DNA of 64,000 bases from Sphingobacterium faecale (lineage in GTDB: Bacteria > Bacteroidota > Bacteroidia > Sphingobacteriales > Sphingobacteriaceae). The stretch lies in the NCBI RefSeq assembly GCF_016746095.1, contig NZ_JAERTY010000008.1, positions 186,001-250,000 of the forward strand, given 5' to 3'. Below the pieces are notes generated by a model, which ran no database searches, was not told the origin of the DNA, and saw nothing but the letters and a program-made list of their open reading frames with translations. The position numbers were made by a program, and so were the translations under genes. This document shows, piece after piece, positions 26,159 through 34,910 of this stretch; the stretch's first letter is position 1, and the number at the start of each line of letters is the position of its first letter.

Positions 26159-28948
26159 TTAGTAGCTATAGCTGAATCCGAATGTCGGGAATATTGTTTT
26201 ACTTGCTTTGCTGTCATTTATGTAGGTTCCTTTTATCGATGCCGTAAATAGTGGTAAATTGTATTTAAATAGGTTAAAGTCGAGGTCAATTCCTAAACTA
26301 TTCGACTTCGGGATAAGGTTTGCCTGATGTATATTTTGATAGTTTGCAGAAAGACGTGCCCGTATACGTTTTATGTAGGCAAACTGACCTATAGATAGAT
26401 CGGGGTAGCTGAGCGGTAATCTGTAGTCAAATAATAATGTGTTTTTAATTTTATGGTAGGGGATGTAGGAAAATCCTTCTATAGTAGGAATGTCTTGGGT
26501 GTAGGTGTATCTGCCTGTAGTGGATTGCATGCTGTATCGTGCCTGTAAGCTGTGGTTTAGTGCAATACCTGGGAAATAGAAGTTGGTGCGGAGGGACCAA
26601 GCTGTTCCACTGAGTTGTTCTTCAAAAGGTAAATGACGGAAGGTGAAACTGAAATTCTGTCCCCAACGCGGCATGATGTCCATAGTTGCTCTACGGGCAT
26701 TTCGATTGAAATAAACTTGGTAGTTCAATGGGAAGGCCAGTTCGTTACTGAAATTCTGTAGATTGGCTAAACTTATATTATACCTTTTGATGTAAGATGT
26801 GCCGAAATTGAATCCGTACGAATATATAGTGTTACCACGATACTTACTGAAAGGCAGATTAATGTCTAATGCGGTGATGTGCTCTCTCCAATCGAATGCT
26901 ATTGTGGAAGAACTGTTTGTTTTTGCGGAGCCAATTTGTCCTTTGTCTGTGTAGGATAGGGTGATCTTTGGAAAGTATTTTTGATAGGAGATGGACGCTG
27001 AATAGGTGCTTTTCTGTATATCATTGTCGTACTCATACCCTAGCCTAAGGTAGGTCGTGTTGAGAAGGTCATTTGACAACCAAAAGATACCTGGTTTGAG
27101 GTTGTCAAAGTTTTCGAAATCATTACCGCTCAATGTTAAACTATGAAAGTTGATCATGTTTTTGATTGTGCTGTAGTCTTGTATTGTATATGCTCCGCTA
27201 CTCGTATTATCCGAACTGTGGGTCTGATCTCTGGTTAAATTCTGATTGCTATATAATGTGGTTATAGGCTGTAGCGTAACAGGTTGTTTTTTTAACTGAG
27301 ATATTGGGGTGCTGGCGATCTGATAGCCTTGCTGTGTGTAATCATTATACCATAATGTGTCGCAATGAAGAGAAGGGTTAAAGATACCAAATCGACTGTC
27401 TGTTAGTTGGGTTAGAGATCCTTTGTGCCATCTGAACAGGTCATCTTTATTTCCGTAATTGGCCTTGAATATAATGTCTTCCCGGTCGAAAATAGGTTTT
27501 TCAAATTGGATATTCGACCAGTCGAGAAGTGTAATCAATGATTTGTTTTGAAGGTCGATCTGCATTAAGTTTGTGCCTTTTTCGGACACGGCTATAGCTA
27601 TGAGCTGATTCCCTGCTGCGTTGAACTGGGGTTGTTGAAGATGTATTCCTGCAGGGAGGGGGATGGAATCTATCCGCTGCGTAGAAGCTATATCTAGCCG
27701 TATAATAGAAGTTCTGTTTGCAAGATCTACTTCTATGCAAGCAATCTCTTTCAGGTCGGGAGATATTACGGGGCTATAGTATCGTGTGTTTTTACTCAGT
27801 GTTTTTTTTGTTTTACTGACGATGTCATAAAGCATAATAATATTGTAGGTTTGTTTTTCAAACCTTGCATCTTTCCGGTATTCGTCCCACGTGATAAGTT
27901 GATTCTGTAGGTGAAAATAAGGCATGAGTTGTATGCCTAAAGGTAGAATTGTGCGGTGTTTTTGTCCGCTTTTCTGGTTTATTTGAACTATTCTCGTCGA
28001 TCTTTGAGGCCCTTCTTGTAGGGCAAACGTGCCATTGTTATTACGTTGAGGTAGAAGATAGCTCGTGGGATAACGGTCGCGTTTCGGGATTTCTGGGGTA
28101 ACATTGTTGGTCTCCGTCTTCCATTGGAGTGCCAGATTTGCCATTGTCAACTTGAAAATATCACTGGATTTTGCTCCATAAGTCTTCTTCAGACTCCGTT
28201 GGAAATTAAAAGGACGGAGTAATTTTCCGTTCATTTCACCCAATATCTTGTCGTGTATGAAGGGGTCTTTTTGGAATAGTTCGCTGTTCATAAAGTAGCC
28301 TATGGTATAGAAACTAGGTACTATGTCTTTAAAAGAACCGTGTACATATTTATTGAAATCGTAGGTTTTTCCTGAGAGAATATCTGTTCGGATGGGCATC
28401 TGCCAGGACGAGAGACGACCTCTACCACCATTCGAAAATAGTGTCTCTTGTAGAACTGCATCACCTTCAAAATACCAGCCTGGAAGATTTAGGCCGAATA
28501 AGGCTAGGGCTAATTGCTCTCCAAATGGTGCTCTTATTTTTCCTGTCAAATTGTCAAACTGAGCAATATGACGGGTCTCATGAAGGACTAGGTTTGGTAG
28601 CCATTCCTGATTGTCTGCAATAGCGGAGGGGGTGGAGTAAACTTCTGATTTACGTGGTGCCAACTGTACAAAGCCGTTTTGCTGTACGTGGTTTTGCTGA
28701 ACAATAATATCGATGAAACGTGATTTCCTTTCTAAATCTGAGGATGTATTTTGAATGTATTTTGAAAGATTATCGGCTAACTTGGGAGCGGCTGAGCTAA
28801 ATTCACTTGGAAAGATAAGCCGGAATTGTTGGGTAGAGATTTGTTTCCATTTTACTTTATAATGCGCCTGGCTGTAATCAAAAACTTGACTAAATATTAG
28901 ATAGGTATTAATTGTTAATATAAATGATAGTAATATCTTGATTTTCAT
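26159..28948 (-). CDS. Large secreted protein: HExxH peptidase-like domain, beta-propeller-like middle, outer-membrane barrel-like C-terminus
   Basis: A 929-residue protein with a Sec signal peptide (residues 1-21, ending FSQVF). An N-terminal gluzincin-like domain has HETRH at 123-127 and a downstream WYFEGDAVLQE, where E161 could be the third zinc ligand, as in peptidase-MA-like families. Residues about 290-590 contain repeating short strands with DxxS-like turns (YYSPVISPDLKEIACIEV, LQQPQFNAAGNQLIAIAV), suggesting a TolB/WD-like propeller. The last third is barrel-like (YGFNFGTSYIKRYNISL...FPTFGFSYSY) and ends in an aromatic residue. It is probably an outer-membrane-anchored protease or a protease-derived binding protein. 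Similar proteins are annotated as hypothetical, so function is unassigned. Confidence 0.82.
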   Translation of the reverse strand: MKIKILLSFILTINTYLIFSQVFDYSQAHYKVKWKQISTQQFRLIFPSEFSSAAPKLADNLSKYIQNTSSDLERKSRFIDIIVQQNHVQQNGFVQLAPRKSEVYSTPSAIADNQEWLPNLVLHETRHIAQFDNLTGKIRAPFGEQLALALFGLNLPGWYFEGDAVLQETLFSNGGRGRLSSWQMPIRTDILSGKTYDFNKYVHGSFKDIVPSFYTIGYFMNSELFQKDPFIHDKILGEMNGKLLRPFNFQRSLKKTYGAKSSDIFKLTMANLALQWKTETNNVTPEIPKRDRYPTSYLLPQRNNNGTFALQEGPQRSTRIVQINQKSGQKHRTILPLGIQLMPYFHLQNQLITWDEYRKDARFEKQTYNIIMLYDIVSKTKKTLSKNTRYYSPVISPDLKEIACIEVDLANRTSIIRLDIASTQRIDSIPLPAGIHLQQPQFNAAGNQLIAIAVSEKGTNLMQIDLQNKSLITLLDWSNIQFEKPIFDREDIIFKANYGNKDDLFRWHKGSLTQLTDSRFGIFNPSLHCDTLWYNDYTQQGYQIASTPISQLKKQPVTLQPITTLYSNQNLTRDQTHSSDNTSSGAYTIQDYSTIKNMINFHSLTLSGNDFENFDNLKPGIFWLSNDLLNTTYLRLGYEYDNDIQKSTYSASISYQKYFPKITLSYTDKGQIGSAKTNSSSTIAFDWREHITALDINLPFSKYRGNTIYSYGFNFGTSYIKRYNISLANLQNFSNELAFPLNYQVYFNRNARRATMDIMPRWGQNFSFTFRHLPFEEQLSGTAWSLRTNFYFPGIALNHSLQARYSMQSTTGRYTYTQDIPTIEGFSYIPYHKIKNTLLFDYRLPLSYPDLSIGQFAYIKRIRARLSANYQNIHQANLIPKSNSLGIDLDFNLFKYNLPLFTASIKGTYINDSKASKTIFPTFGFSYSY

Positions 28949-29626
28949 TTATTAGTGATTTGCTATTAGTTTTTAATTGGCTTTTGCTAAAAATAGTAGT
29001 AATTATGATTTGTTTGATGTTTTTCTTTGCTTGATATGTTGTCTGTTAATTATTTGTTATTCAGAGTTTAAATAAATTTTTTGTTTTATTTTTTTAAGTT
29101 TTTTTGTGCTTATAAGAAAACGAATGCAGTCTGCAAGTTATAAACTACATCGTTTCGTTTATGTCCTAACTAAGGTACTGTTTTTTTAGTAAAAGGATAT
29201 CATTGTTTTGTCTTGTCAGGTCGTCGCTGTTGTTCTTTTTTTAAGAAGGCAATACTGTTTTTTTGGGGGATAGTGCGCTTGACTTTTTCTGATAGATTTT
29301 GAGATAAGTTTTTGGGTATAGCAATGAGGATATTTAATTGTTTAGTGGAGCAAATGATATGAGTAGGTGTAATTATGATAAAGACTTGCTCCATTATTTT
29401 TTTATGTTTTGTGGGTTTGTTGGAGTGTGACATAATGTCTTTCCTTAGGTTCGCTCTTATCTTCTGTTGAGGCTGGTGGAGTCAAAAAAAAAGATTATAT
29501 TTTTTGGTTTAAAAAAGCGACTTTTGCAAGCGTACTTAAACCACGGTTGTGTGTTTTGTAGGTGCACACTAATTAACATACTCTTTCAAAAGAAGTAAAT
29601 CATGTAGGATAAATATCGGAGGCAAT
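28949..29626. other. 678-base AT-rich stretch with no convincing gene
   Basis: The only frame of note is a 77-codon, lysine-rich minus-strand ORF (29200-29433) that looks accidental. The right end contains a GGAGG-like site (ATCGGAGGCAAT) just before mgtE, one of the few clear ribosome-binding sites in the window. No riboswitch structure could be recognised by eye. Confidence 0.5.
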
Positions 29627-31006
29627 ATGGAAGAATTGGAAATGCAGGTCGTGTATATAGAACAGCTGATTGAAGGGAATAATCTAGCGGAACTAGAGGG
29701 TTTTCTGAATGAACTTAATATTTCTGACGTTGAGGAACTGATTGATGAACTTCCTGAGCATGGCGCGCTTTTTTTGGAGACGCTTAGTTTAAAGCGAGCT
29801 GTTAATGTATTCCGTATTTTAGACTTTCCGACACAGGAACGTATCTTCAAAAAATTATCAGCAACAAAAGTTCGAGAGATTATCAATGAGATGCCTCCCG
29901 ATGACCGGACTTCGTTTTTTGGGGAGCTGAAGGGAGATGTTGTAAAACGTCTTATCATCATGCTTTCTCCTGAGGAACGAAAGGAAGCGCTCTCGCTGCT
30001 GGGCTATCCCGAAGATAGTGTGGGGCGACTGATGACGCCAGATTATATTACGGTGAAAGCGCATTGGAGTATTACGCGTATCCTAGATCACATACGTAGG
30101 TATGGAAGCGCCTCCGAGACCATTGATGTGTTGTATGTGATAGATTCGGAAGGAAAGCTTATCGATGATATTAGAATTAAAGATATTCTACTGGCGGATC
30201 CGGATACCAAGGTCGGGGAGCTGATCGATAATCGTTTGATTTCTCTCAATGCAAATGATCCCCAAGAGGATGCAGTTACGGTCTTCCGGATGAATAATAG
30301 GGTCGCTCTACCTGTAGTAGATGAGCAGGGGATTATGTTGGGGATTGTGACTATTGATGATATCCTTTGGGTGGCTAACGAAGAGTATACGGAAGATATG
30401 CAGCGTATTGGTGGTACCGAGGCGTTGGATGAACCGTATTTGGACGTATCCATTATGCATTTGGTTAAGAAACGTGGAGGATGGTTGGTGGTACTGTTCT
30501 TGGGGCAGCTGCTGACAGCGACCGTTATCGAGCAGTTTGAGGGTGAGTTGGAGAAGGCTGTTTTTTTAATGGTGCTAATGCCATTGATTATGTCTAGTGG
30601 TGGTAATTCGGGTTCACAGGCTTCGACTTTAATTATTCAGGCTATGGCTATGGGAGAAGTGACGCTGTCGGATTGGTGGCGTGTGATGAAACGTGAGATA
30701 ATTTCGGGCTTGTTGCTGGGGGTGATTTTGGGTATACTGGGGTTTGTGCGTGTTGCGGGCTTTGAAGCATTTTTGGATGCCTATGGTGAGTATTGGGTGT
30801 TGATTGGGATAGTCGTGAGTCTTTCTTTGGTCGGTGTCGTTATGTGGGGGTCGTTGACAGGGTCAATGTTGCCTTTTATTCTTAGGCGACTGGGTGCTGA
30901 TCCTGCGAGCTCGTCGGCTCCTTTTGTATCGACCTTGGTTGATGTGACAGGATTGATAATTTATTTCACTATTGCTAGTCTTATCCTGAGAGGAATTTAT
31001 TTGTAA
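29627..31006 (+). CDS. mgtE: Magnesium transporter MgtE
   Basis: A 459-residue protein with the MgtE order of domains. Residues about 15-125 are the helical N-domain (repeats such as DVEELIDELPEHG and EIINEMPPDDRTSFF). Residues 140-255 hold two CBS domains (VGRLMTPDYITVKAHWSITRIL and NRLISLNANDPQEDAV). The plug helix follows, then five transmembrane helices with the pore-signature region LIMSSGGNSGSQASTLI near 320-336. It is a homodimeric, Mg2+-gated Mg2+ channel of the inner membrane. ATG at 29627 follows a good GGAGG site. A tRNA gene follows about 110 bases downstream. Confidence 0.96.
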   Translation: MEELEMQVVYIEQLIEGNNLAELEGFLNELNISDVEELIDELPEHGALFLETLSLKRAVNVFRILDFPTQERIFKKLSATKVREIINEMPPDDRTSFFGELKGDVVKRLIIMLSPEERKEALSLLGYPEDSVGRLMTPDYITVKAHWSITRILDHIRRYGSASETIDVLYVIDSEGKLIDDIRIKDILLADPDTKVGELIDNRLISLNANDPQEDAVTVFRMNNRVALPVVDEQGIMLGIVTIDDILWVANEEYTEDMQRIGGTEALDEPYLDVSIMHLVKKRGGWLVVLFLGQLLTATVIEQFEGELEKAVFLMVLMPLIMSSGGNSGSQASTLIIQAMAMGEVTLSDWWRVMKREIISGLLLGVILGILGFVRVAGFEAFLDAYGEYWVLIGIVVSLSLVGVVMWGSLTGSMLPFILRRLGADPASSSAPFVSTLVDVTGLIIYFTIASLILRGIYL

Positions 31007-31114
31007 AAAATCTGATTGGGTTTGAGGAAGTTGCAATTTTATGCTTAAAAATATTTGCAAAGACAAATTAAACTTCCGATAATTGCATCACCGAAAGGGA
31101 AAACAACATAAGAT

Positions 31115-31191
31115 TCCTGAATAGCTCAGTTGGTTAGAGCATCTGACTGTTAATCAGAGGGTCGCTGGTTCGAGCCCAGCTTCAGGAGCCA
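31115..31191 (+). tRNA. tRNA-Asn (anticodon GTT), CCA encoded
   Basis: A complete cloverleaf. The acceptor stem is TCCTGAA/TTCAGGA, the D arm contains AGCTCAGTTGGTTAGAGC, and the anticodon arm is TCTGA-CTGTTAA-TCAGA with anticodon GTT at 31149-31151. The T arm is GCTGG-TTCGAGC-CCAGC. Discriminator G is followed by encoded CCA (31189-31191). The gene is intact even though an integrase gene lies downstream, as expected when an element inserts at the tRNA 3' end and restores it. Confidence 0.97.
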
Positions 31192-31195
31192 ATTT

Positions 31196-31232
31196 AAAAA
31201 AGCTGTTTTTGATATCAAAAACAGCTTTTTTT
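31196..31232 (+). terminator. Terminator after tRNA-Asn
   Basis: A perfect 36-base palindrome (18-bp arms, AAAAAAGCTGTTTTTGAT and its complement) with a T-run lies five bases after the tRNA CCA. Confidence 0.85.
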
Positions 31233-31375
31233 GTTTTTTAGGACGATTAGGACGTCTTTCCTACGCCGTGACGGATACCCCTAAACGGTGTGATTTACAT
31301 AGTTTTTTGTTGAACTTCACGTCGTTTTGTTACAAATATGTAACAGAAATTTTGGCGTGCTTAAGGAAAAAAATT

Positions 31376-32677
31376 ATGGCAACCGTAAGCGCAAAAGTTT
31401 ATGAGCACCACAAGAAAAGTGATGGCACTTACAATGTAAAAATCATTGTCTACCACAAAGGTGAAAGAAAGTACATCGACACGACACACTTCGTAGTCAA
31501 AAGACAGCTGACCAAAGAGTTTAAAATCAAAGACCCATTTCTTGCGGATATCGTAGAGCAGCAGCTAAGGGATTATCGGAGAACCATCAGCAATATGGAA
31601 AGTAAACTCGACTACTTTTCAGCAGAAGCGTTGAGGAATTATTTAAGAGAAAAAGATAAGGACATCGACTTTATCAAGTTCTGCGATACCCATATTGCAA
31701 GATTGAAACAGGAAGGAAGGGTCAAGACTGCCGAAAATCAAAACGTAGTTCGGAACAGTCTGGTTGATTACTTCAATCGTGCTTCAGTATCTATCAACGA
31801 GATCCATTATAATATGCTTATGGCGTATGAGCGGTATCTAAAGACCAAACGTACCCTTACCCGTCTAAACCAATTCGGACAGCCGGTAACCACCACCGTG
31901 GATGGCGTGAAAGATGCAACTGTCCACAACTACATGCGCGATCTGCGGACGCTTTTCAACGAGGCCCGAAGGTATTACAACAACGAAGATATCGGTGTCT
32001 ACCTTATCAACCATTATCCATTCAAGAAATATAAGGTTGGTTCACCCCCATTAACTAAAAAACGCAACAATTCGCTCGAACAGGTATTGGCCATCCGCGA
32101 CTGCATCGTAAAACCAGGAAGTCGTGCCGAATTGGCTACCGAGCTTTATATGCTTTCGTTTTACCTTTGTGGTATCAATGCTGTTGATCTCTATCAGCTT
32201 AAGCCAGAGGATATCCGAAATGACCGTATAGATTATAACCGCTCTAAAACAAAGGGGAAGCGAAAAGACCATGCTTTTATCAGTATCAAGGTCGTTGATG
32301 AAGCCAAACCGTTGTTGCAAAAGTATATCGGAAATCTTCAGTCTCGCTACTCTACTATAGGAGCTCTCAACAAAGCGTTGAGCAAGGGAATGGAACAGGT
32401 CTGTAAACTCACGGATATACCAAAAGCAACCTTTTATTGGGCCAGACACACCTTTGCCAGTACGGCTAGGAATGAATGTCGTATGAGTAAAGATGATATA
32501 GCTCTAGCACTTAATCATGTTGATGAAGGTAATCGGACAACTGATATTTATATCGATAAAGATTGGAAGATTGTGGACGATGTACAGCGAAAAGTTATTG
32601 CACTATTTAGAAAAGTTGAAATTAAGGTAATGAAGAAAATGCAAAAAGAAAATCAGACAGCTAATGTTGCTGCCTAG
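31376..32677 (+). CDS. Tyrosine recombinase (phage/ICE-type integrase)
   Basis: A 433-residue site-specific integrase from ATG 31376 (MATVSAKVYEHHKKSDGTYNV). It has an N-terminal arm-binding domain, a SAM-like core-binding domain (about 95-205) and a catalytic domain from about 230. Visible catalytic elements are a lysine-rich beta-hairpin (RSKTKGKRKDH), R357 in YWARHTFAST, H381 in ALNHVDE and nucleophile Y392 in TDIYIDK. The first catalytic arginine position reads GINAVDL rather than TGLRxSE, and the HxxR box starts with tyrosine; loss of Arg I is known in CTnDOT-type Bacteroidota integrases. Lying just after tRNA-Asn, it probably drove insertion there. The frame extends upstream to 31268 without homology. 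Confidence 0.93.
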   Translation: MATVSAKVYEHHKKSDGTYNVKIIVYHKGERKYIDTTHFVVKRQLTKEFKIKDPFLADIVEQQLRDYRRTISNMESKLDYFSAEALRNYLREKDKDIDFIKFCDTHIARLKQEGRVKTAENQNVVRNSLVDYFNRASVSINEIHYNMLMAYERYLKTKRTLTRLNQFGQPVTTTVDGVKDATVHNYMRDLRTLFNEARRYYNNEDIGVYLINHYPFKKYKVGSPPLTKKRNNSLEQVLAIRDCIVKPGSRAELATELYMLSFYLCGINAVDLYQLKPEDIRNDRIDYNRSKTKGKRKDHAFISIKVVDEAKPLLQKYIGNLQSRYSTIGALNKALSKGMEQVCKLTDIPKATFYWARHTFASTARNECRMSKDDIALALNHVDEGNRTTDIYIDKDWKIVDDVQRKVIALFRKVEIKVMKKMQKENQTANVAA

Positions 32678-32687
32678 GAACGATAAT

Positions 32688-32725
32688 GAATTACATGGGA
32701 ATAATTTTCCGATGTAATTCTTTTT
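32688..32725 (+). terminator. Terminator after the integrase
   Basis: GAATTACAT (32688-32696) pairs with ATGTAATTC (32712-32720), with a second GGAA/TTCC stem inside the loop, followed by five T residues. It begins ten bases after the integrase stop. Confidence 0.75.
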
Positions 32726-32754
32726 CAGTGTTAAAAACGTAAATTTGATAGACG

Positions 32755-32916
32755 ATGAAAAATATAGTTTGGTTTTTTATAACCTGTATCATTGCAACCG
32801 TAGGCTTCTTTGCCGCTCTATCTATGAGAAGTCCTTGGATAGGTTTTGCTGTTGCCTTCGGTATATGGTTTATATTTATTTGGACAACTACAAAGCCAAG
32901 AAAACGTAAAAGATGA
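32755..32916 (+). CDS. Small two-helix membrane protein (53 aa)
   Basis: A short frame reads MKNIVWFFITCIIATVGFFA (1-20) followed by ALSMRSPWIGFAVAFGIWFI and ending TTTKPRKRKR. It forms two hydrophobic helices joined by a short polar turn, with a strongly basic cytoplasmic tail, a pattern that fits a real membrane microprotein. It lies 77 bases after the integrase on the same strand, downstream of that gene's terminator. No family was recognised. Evidence is composition and topology only. Confidence 0.5.
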   Translation: MKNIVWFFITCIIATVGFFAALSMRSPWIGFAVAFGIWFIFIWTTTKPRKRKR

Positions 32917-33034
32917 TTCGAATTAATATATACTATCAAATATTGTGATATTAATTTGGATACAATTTTTAGCAATTTATCTATAATTCTGACTAGGAAA
33001 AGGATACCTAATATAAACTAATCAAATCGCATAA

Positions 33035-33487
33035 GAATCTCTTTGCGATTTTCCGCATATTGAGAAATACAAATTTCTAAGAGAGACTTGCGTACTTTTT
33101 CCAAAGTCACACGATGCTGCAAGTATAGCATTTAAAAATTCACTTTGCAGTGTGATTGTTTTAGATTTAGATAATAAAGAAGAAGTGGTAGGTATGGGGC
33201 GATTGGTTGGCGATGGGGGCTGTCATTGTCAAATTGTAGACGTATGTGTCTTGCCAGAGCACGAAAAGAAGGATTTAGGAAAGCTTATCATGACTATGTA
33301 GAATGATTTTATTGATAACGAGTTACCTTCTTCTTGTTATGTCAATCTTATAGTGGACGGAAATGCCTATGAGTTATATGCCCAATATGGTTTTGAGCCT
33401 GTATGGCCAAAATCAAGAAGTATGGGTAAAGTATTAAGAAAATGGGTAGCAAATAGAATATACCCTTTGACCAGTGTAATTTACTAG
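33035..33487 (+). pseudogene. Decayed GNAT-family acetyltransferase
   Basis: In frame 2 the sequence reads as a GNAT acetyltransferase: FKNSLCSVIVLD, then VVGMGRLVGDGGCHCQIVDV, then CVLPEHEKKDLGKLIMTM, an in-frame TAG (33299-33301), then NDFIDNELPSSCYVNLIVDG and YELYAQYGFEPVWPKS, ending at TAG 33485-33487. The strand-4 region, the acetyl-CoA-binding loop (Q/ExKGLGK in intact relatives, here HEKKDLGK) and the final YxxYGF are all recognisable. There is no start codon in frame after the upstream TAA (33032-33034). A single nonsense change (probably CAG to TAG) plus a lost N-terminus make it non-functional as read. Confidence 0.8.
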
Positions 33488-33604
33488 AGCCAATTTACTT
33501 AATGAATTTTAATTAATAAGAGTTTTCTGCTTTCCTACATCCGTCAAAAACTGGCAGCCCCATTTCATTGGAACTGCCTTAAATATTTTTCAGGTATCAT
33601 TATT

Positions 33605-34474
33605 TTATTTTTGTTGTTTACGAAATTCCTCTGGACTAATTCCATAATTCTTTTTAAAAAAGGTAATGAAATATGATGAACTATCAAATCCAAGTTCAAA
33701 TGAAATCTCCGAAACAGTTTTGAACGTATGGAATAGCAATCGTTCTGCTTCCAGTAATACCCTACCACGTATTAGATCTCCAACTTTTTTATTCCGTCTT
33801 TCTCTACATATACGATTCAAATAATTTGTTGAGATATTTAACTTCTCCGCATAAAATGATGGAAATCTTTCCTTTCTATAGTATTTTTCAAGTAACTGTT
33901 CGAATGTCCGTATTTTACCTTCTTTCTCATTATTGTTTGGAATACCTACGGTAATATCGCTACAACGATCCAACATCCCTAATACGATATTTAGGTAGGA
34001 TCGTAGAATCGACTTTGAGTCTGCATTTAGACGTTTAAATTCGTCGTACATTGCATCCATCATCAGACACCATCTGGGTATATCTATGGTGTCCTCCAAA
34101 TGATTATAAATAGAACTCACTTTTAAAAAGGAAAAATCGTGTAAAACGTTATCATTGTAACGCTTTGTAAAGAAAGCATCTAAGAAAAGCATAACCCACC
34201 CTTTAGCTTTATCATTTATTTCATATGTACAGACACTAGATGGTGCAATGCTAATTGCTTCTCCACTTTTAGCTTGTATGATCCTTTGATCGATGGCAAA
34301 TCTCCCACAATCTTCTTCAAAGTAAATGATCGTATAAAACATTCTTTGATGAGGAACGGACAGAAAATTACCCTGCTGATGAAAAGTGTGAAGCGGCAAG
34401 ATGATAAACCCAATATTTGGGTTTGCAAAGTCCTCCAGTGTCAAAACTTTTATATTTTCTGTTCTGACAACCAT
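33605..34474 (-). CDS. AraC-family transcriptional regulator
   Basis: A 289-residue protein. An N-terminal cupin-like sensing domain (about 1-140; FIILPLHTFHQQGN, RMFYTIIYFEEDCG) precedes a C-terminal AraC DNA-binding domain with two helix-turn-helix units. The first is around FPSFYAEKLNISTNYLNRICR and the second around TVSEISFELGFDSSSYFITFFKKNYGISPEEFR. It ends the minus-strand run SCO - small cysteine protein - AraC, with 37 bases to the gene before it. It is the only dedicated regulator inside the copper-protein-like locus and a plausible controller of the divergent promoters at 35514-35703; the ligand is unknown. Confidence 0.93.
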   Translation of the reverse strand: MVVRTENIKVLTLEDFANPNIGFIILPLHTFHQQGNFLSVPHQRMFYTIIYFEEDCGRFAIDQRIIQAKSGEAISIAPSSVCTYEINDKAKGWVMLFLDAFFTKRYNDNVLHDFSFLKVSSIYNHLEDTIDIPRWCLMMDAMYDEFKRLNADSKSILRSYLNIVLGMLDRCSDITVGIPNNNEKEGKIRTFEQLLEKYYRKERFPSFYAEKLNISTNYLNRICRERRNKKVGDLIRGRVLLEAERLLFHTFKTVSEISFELGFDSSSYFITFFKKNYGISPEEFRKQQK

Positions 34475-34511
34475 AATAATATTACCTTAACTTAAAAAAT
34501 CGATAGATCAA

Positions 34512-34889
34512 TTAAGTGAGCAATACAGGTGGTTTGAAAATATTAACGAAAAAACCATCAGACAAAGGTCTGGAAGACATTTGTGTAAAAACAATATCTT
34601 CTACGGTTTGTGGAGTGTCCTGTTTTTGATCCAAATCGAAAACAGGTAGTATCATAACAACTTCTAGAAGCTTGATCTTTATTTTTGATTCACTGCTATT
34701 ATTTTCCTCTTTTATTTTCTCCTCTAGATAACAGGATCCTTTACAAACTGGAATGAGGTCAAACCTATTAATACATAGCTGATTTTCAATGTAATCCCGG
34801 TTAATTTCAAATCCCATATAAATCCACATACTACTTGTGGACTGCATAATAACAGCCAGAAGCAACGATATGTATATGAATCTTTTCAA
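34512..34889 (-). CDS. Small exported cysteine-motif protein (copy 1)
   Basis: A 125-residue protein with a hydrophobic N-terminus (KRFIYISLLLAVIMQSTSSMW) that is a signal peptide or anchor. It has the motif NRDYIENQLC-x9-CKGSC-YLEEK with cysteines at 39, 49 and 53. The copy at 36377 has cysteines at exactly the same positions. The only start that keeps the signal is TTG at 34889. Such proteins occur beside SCO and copper genes in Bacteroidota, and the C-x9-C-x3-C pattern would suit metal binding or disulfide exchange; function is not established. It follows a SCO gene by 21 bases and precedes AraC on the same strand. Confidence 0.8.
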   Translation of the reverse strand: MKRFIYISLLLAVIMQSTSSMWIYMGFEINRDYIENQLCINRFDLIPVCKGSCYLEEKIKEENNSSESKIKIKLLEVVMILPVFDLDQKQDTPQTVEDIVFTQMSSRPLSDGFFVNIFKPPVLLT

Positions 34890-34910
34890 AGTCCGCGAAT
34901 CTAGTGAAAT

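Noticed and set aside
29200..29433. 77-codon minus-strand ORF in the 678-base gap before mgtE
   Set aside because: Lysine/threonine-rich composition from AT-rich DNA, no motif, no ribosome-binding site and no neighbour link; it looks like chance.
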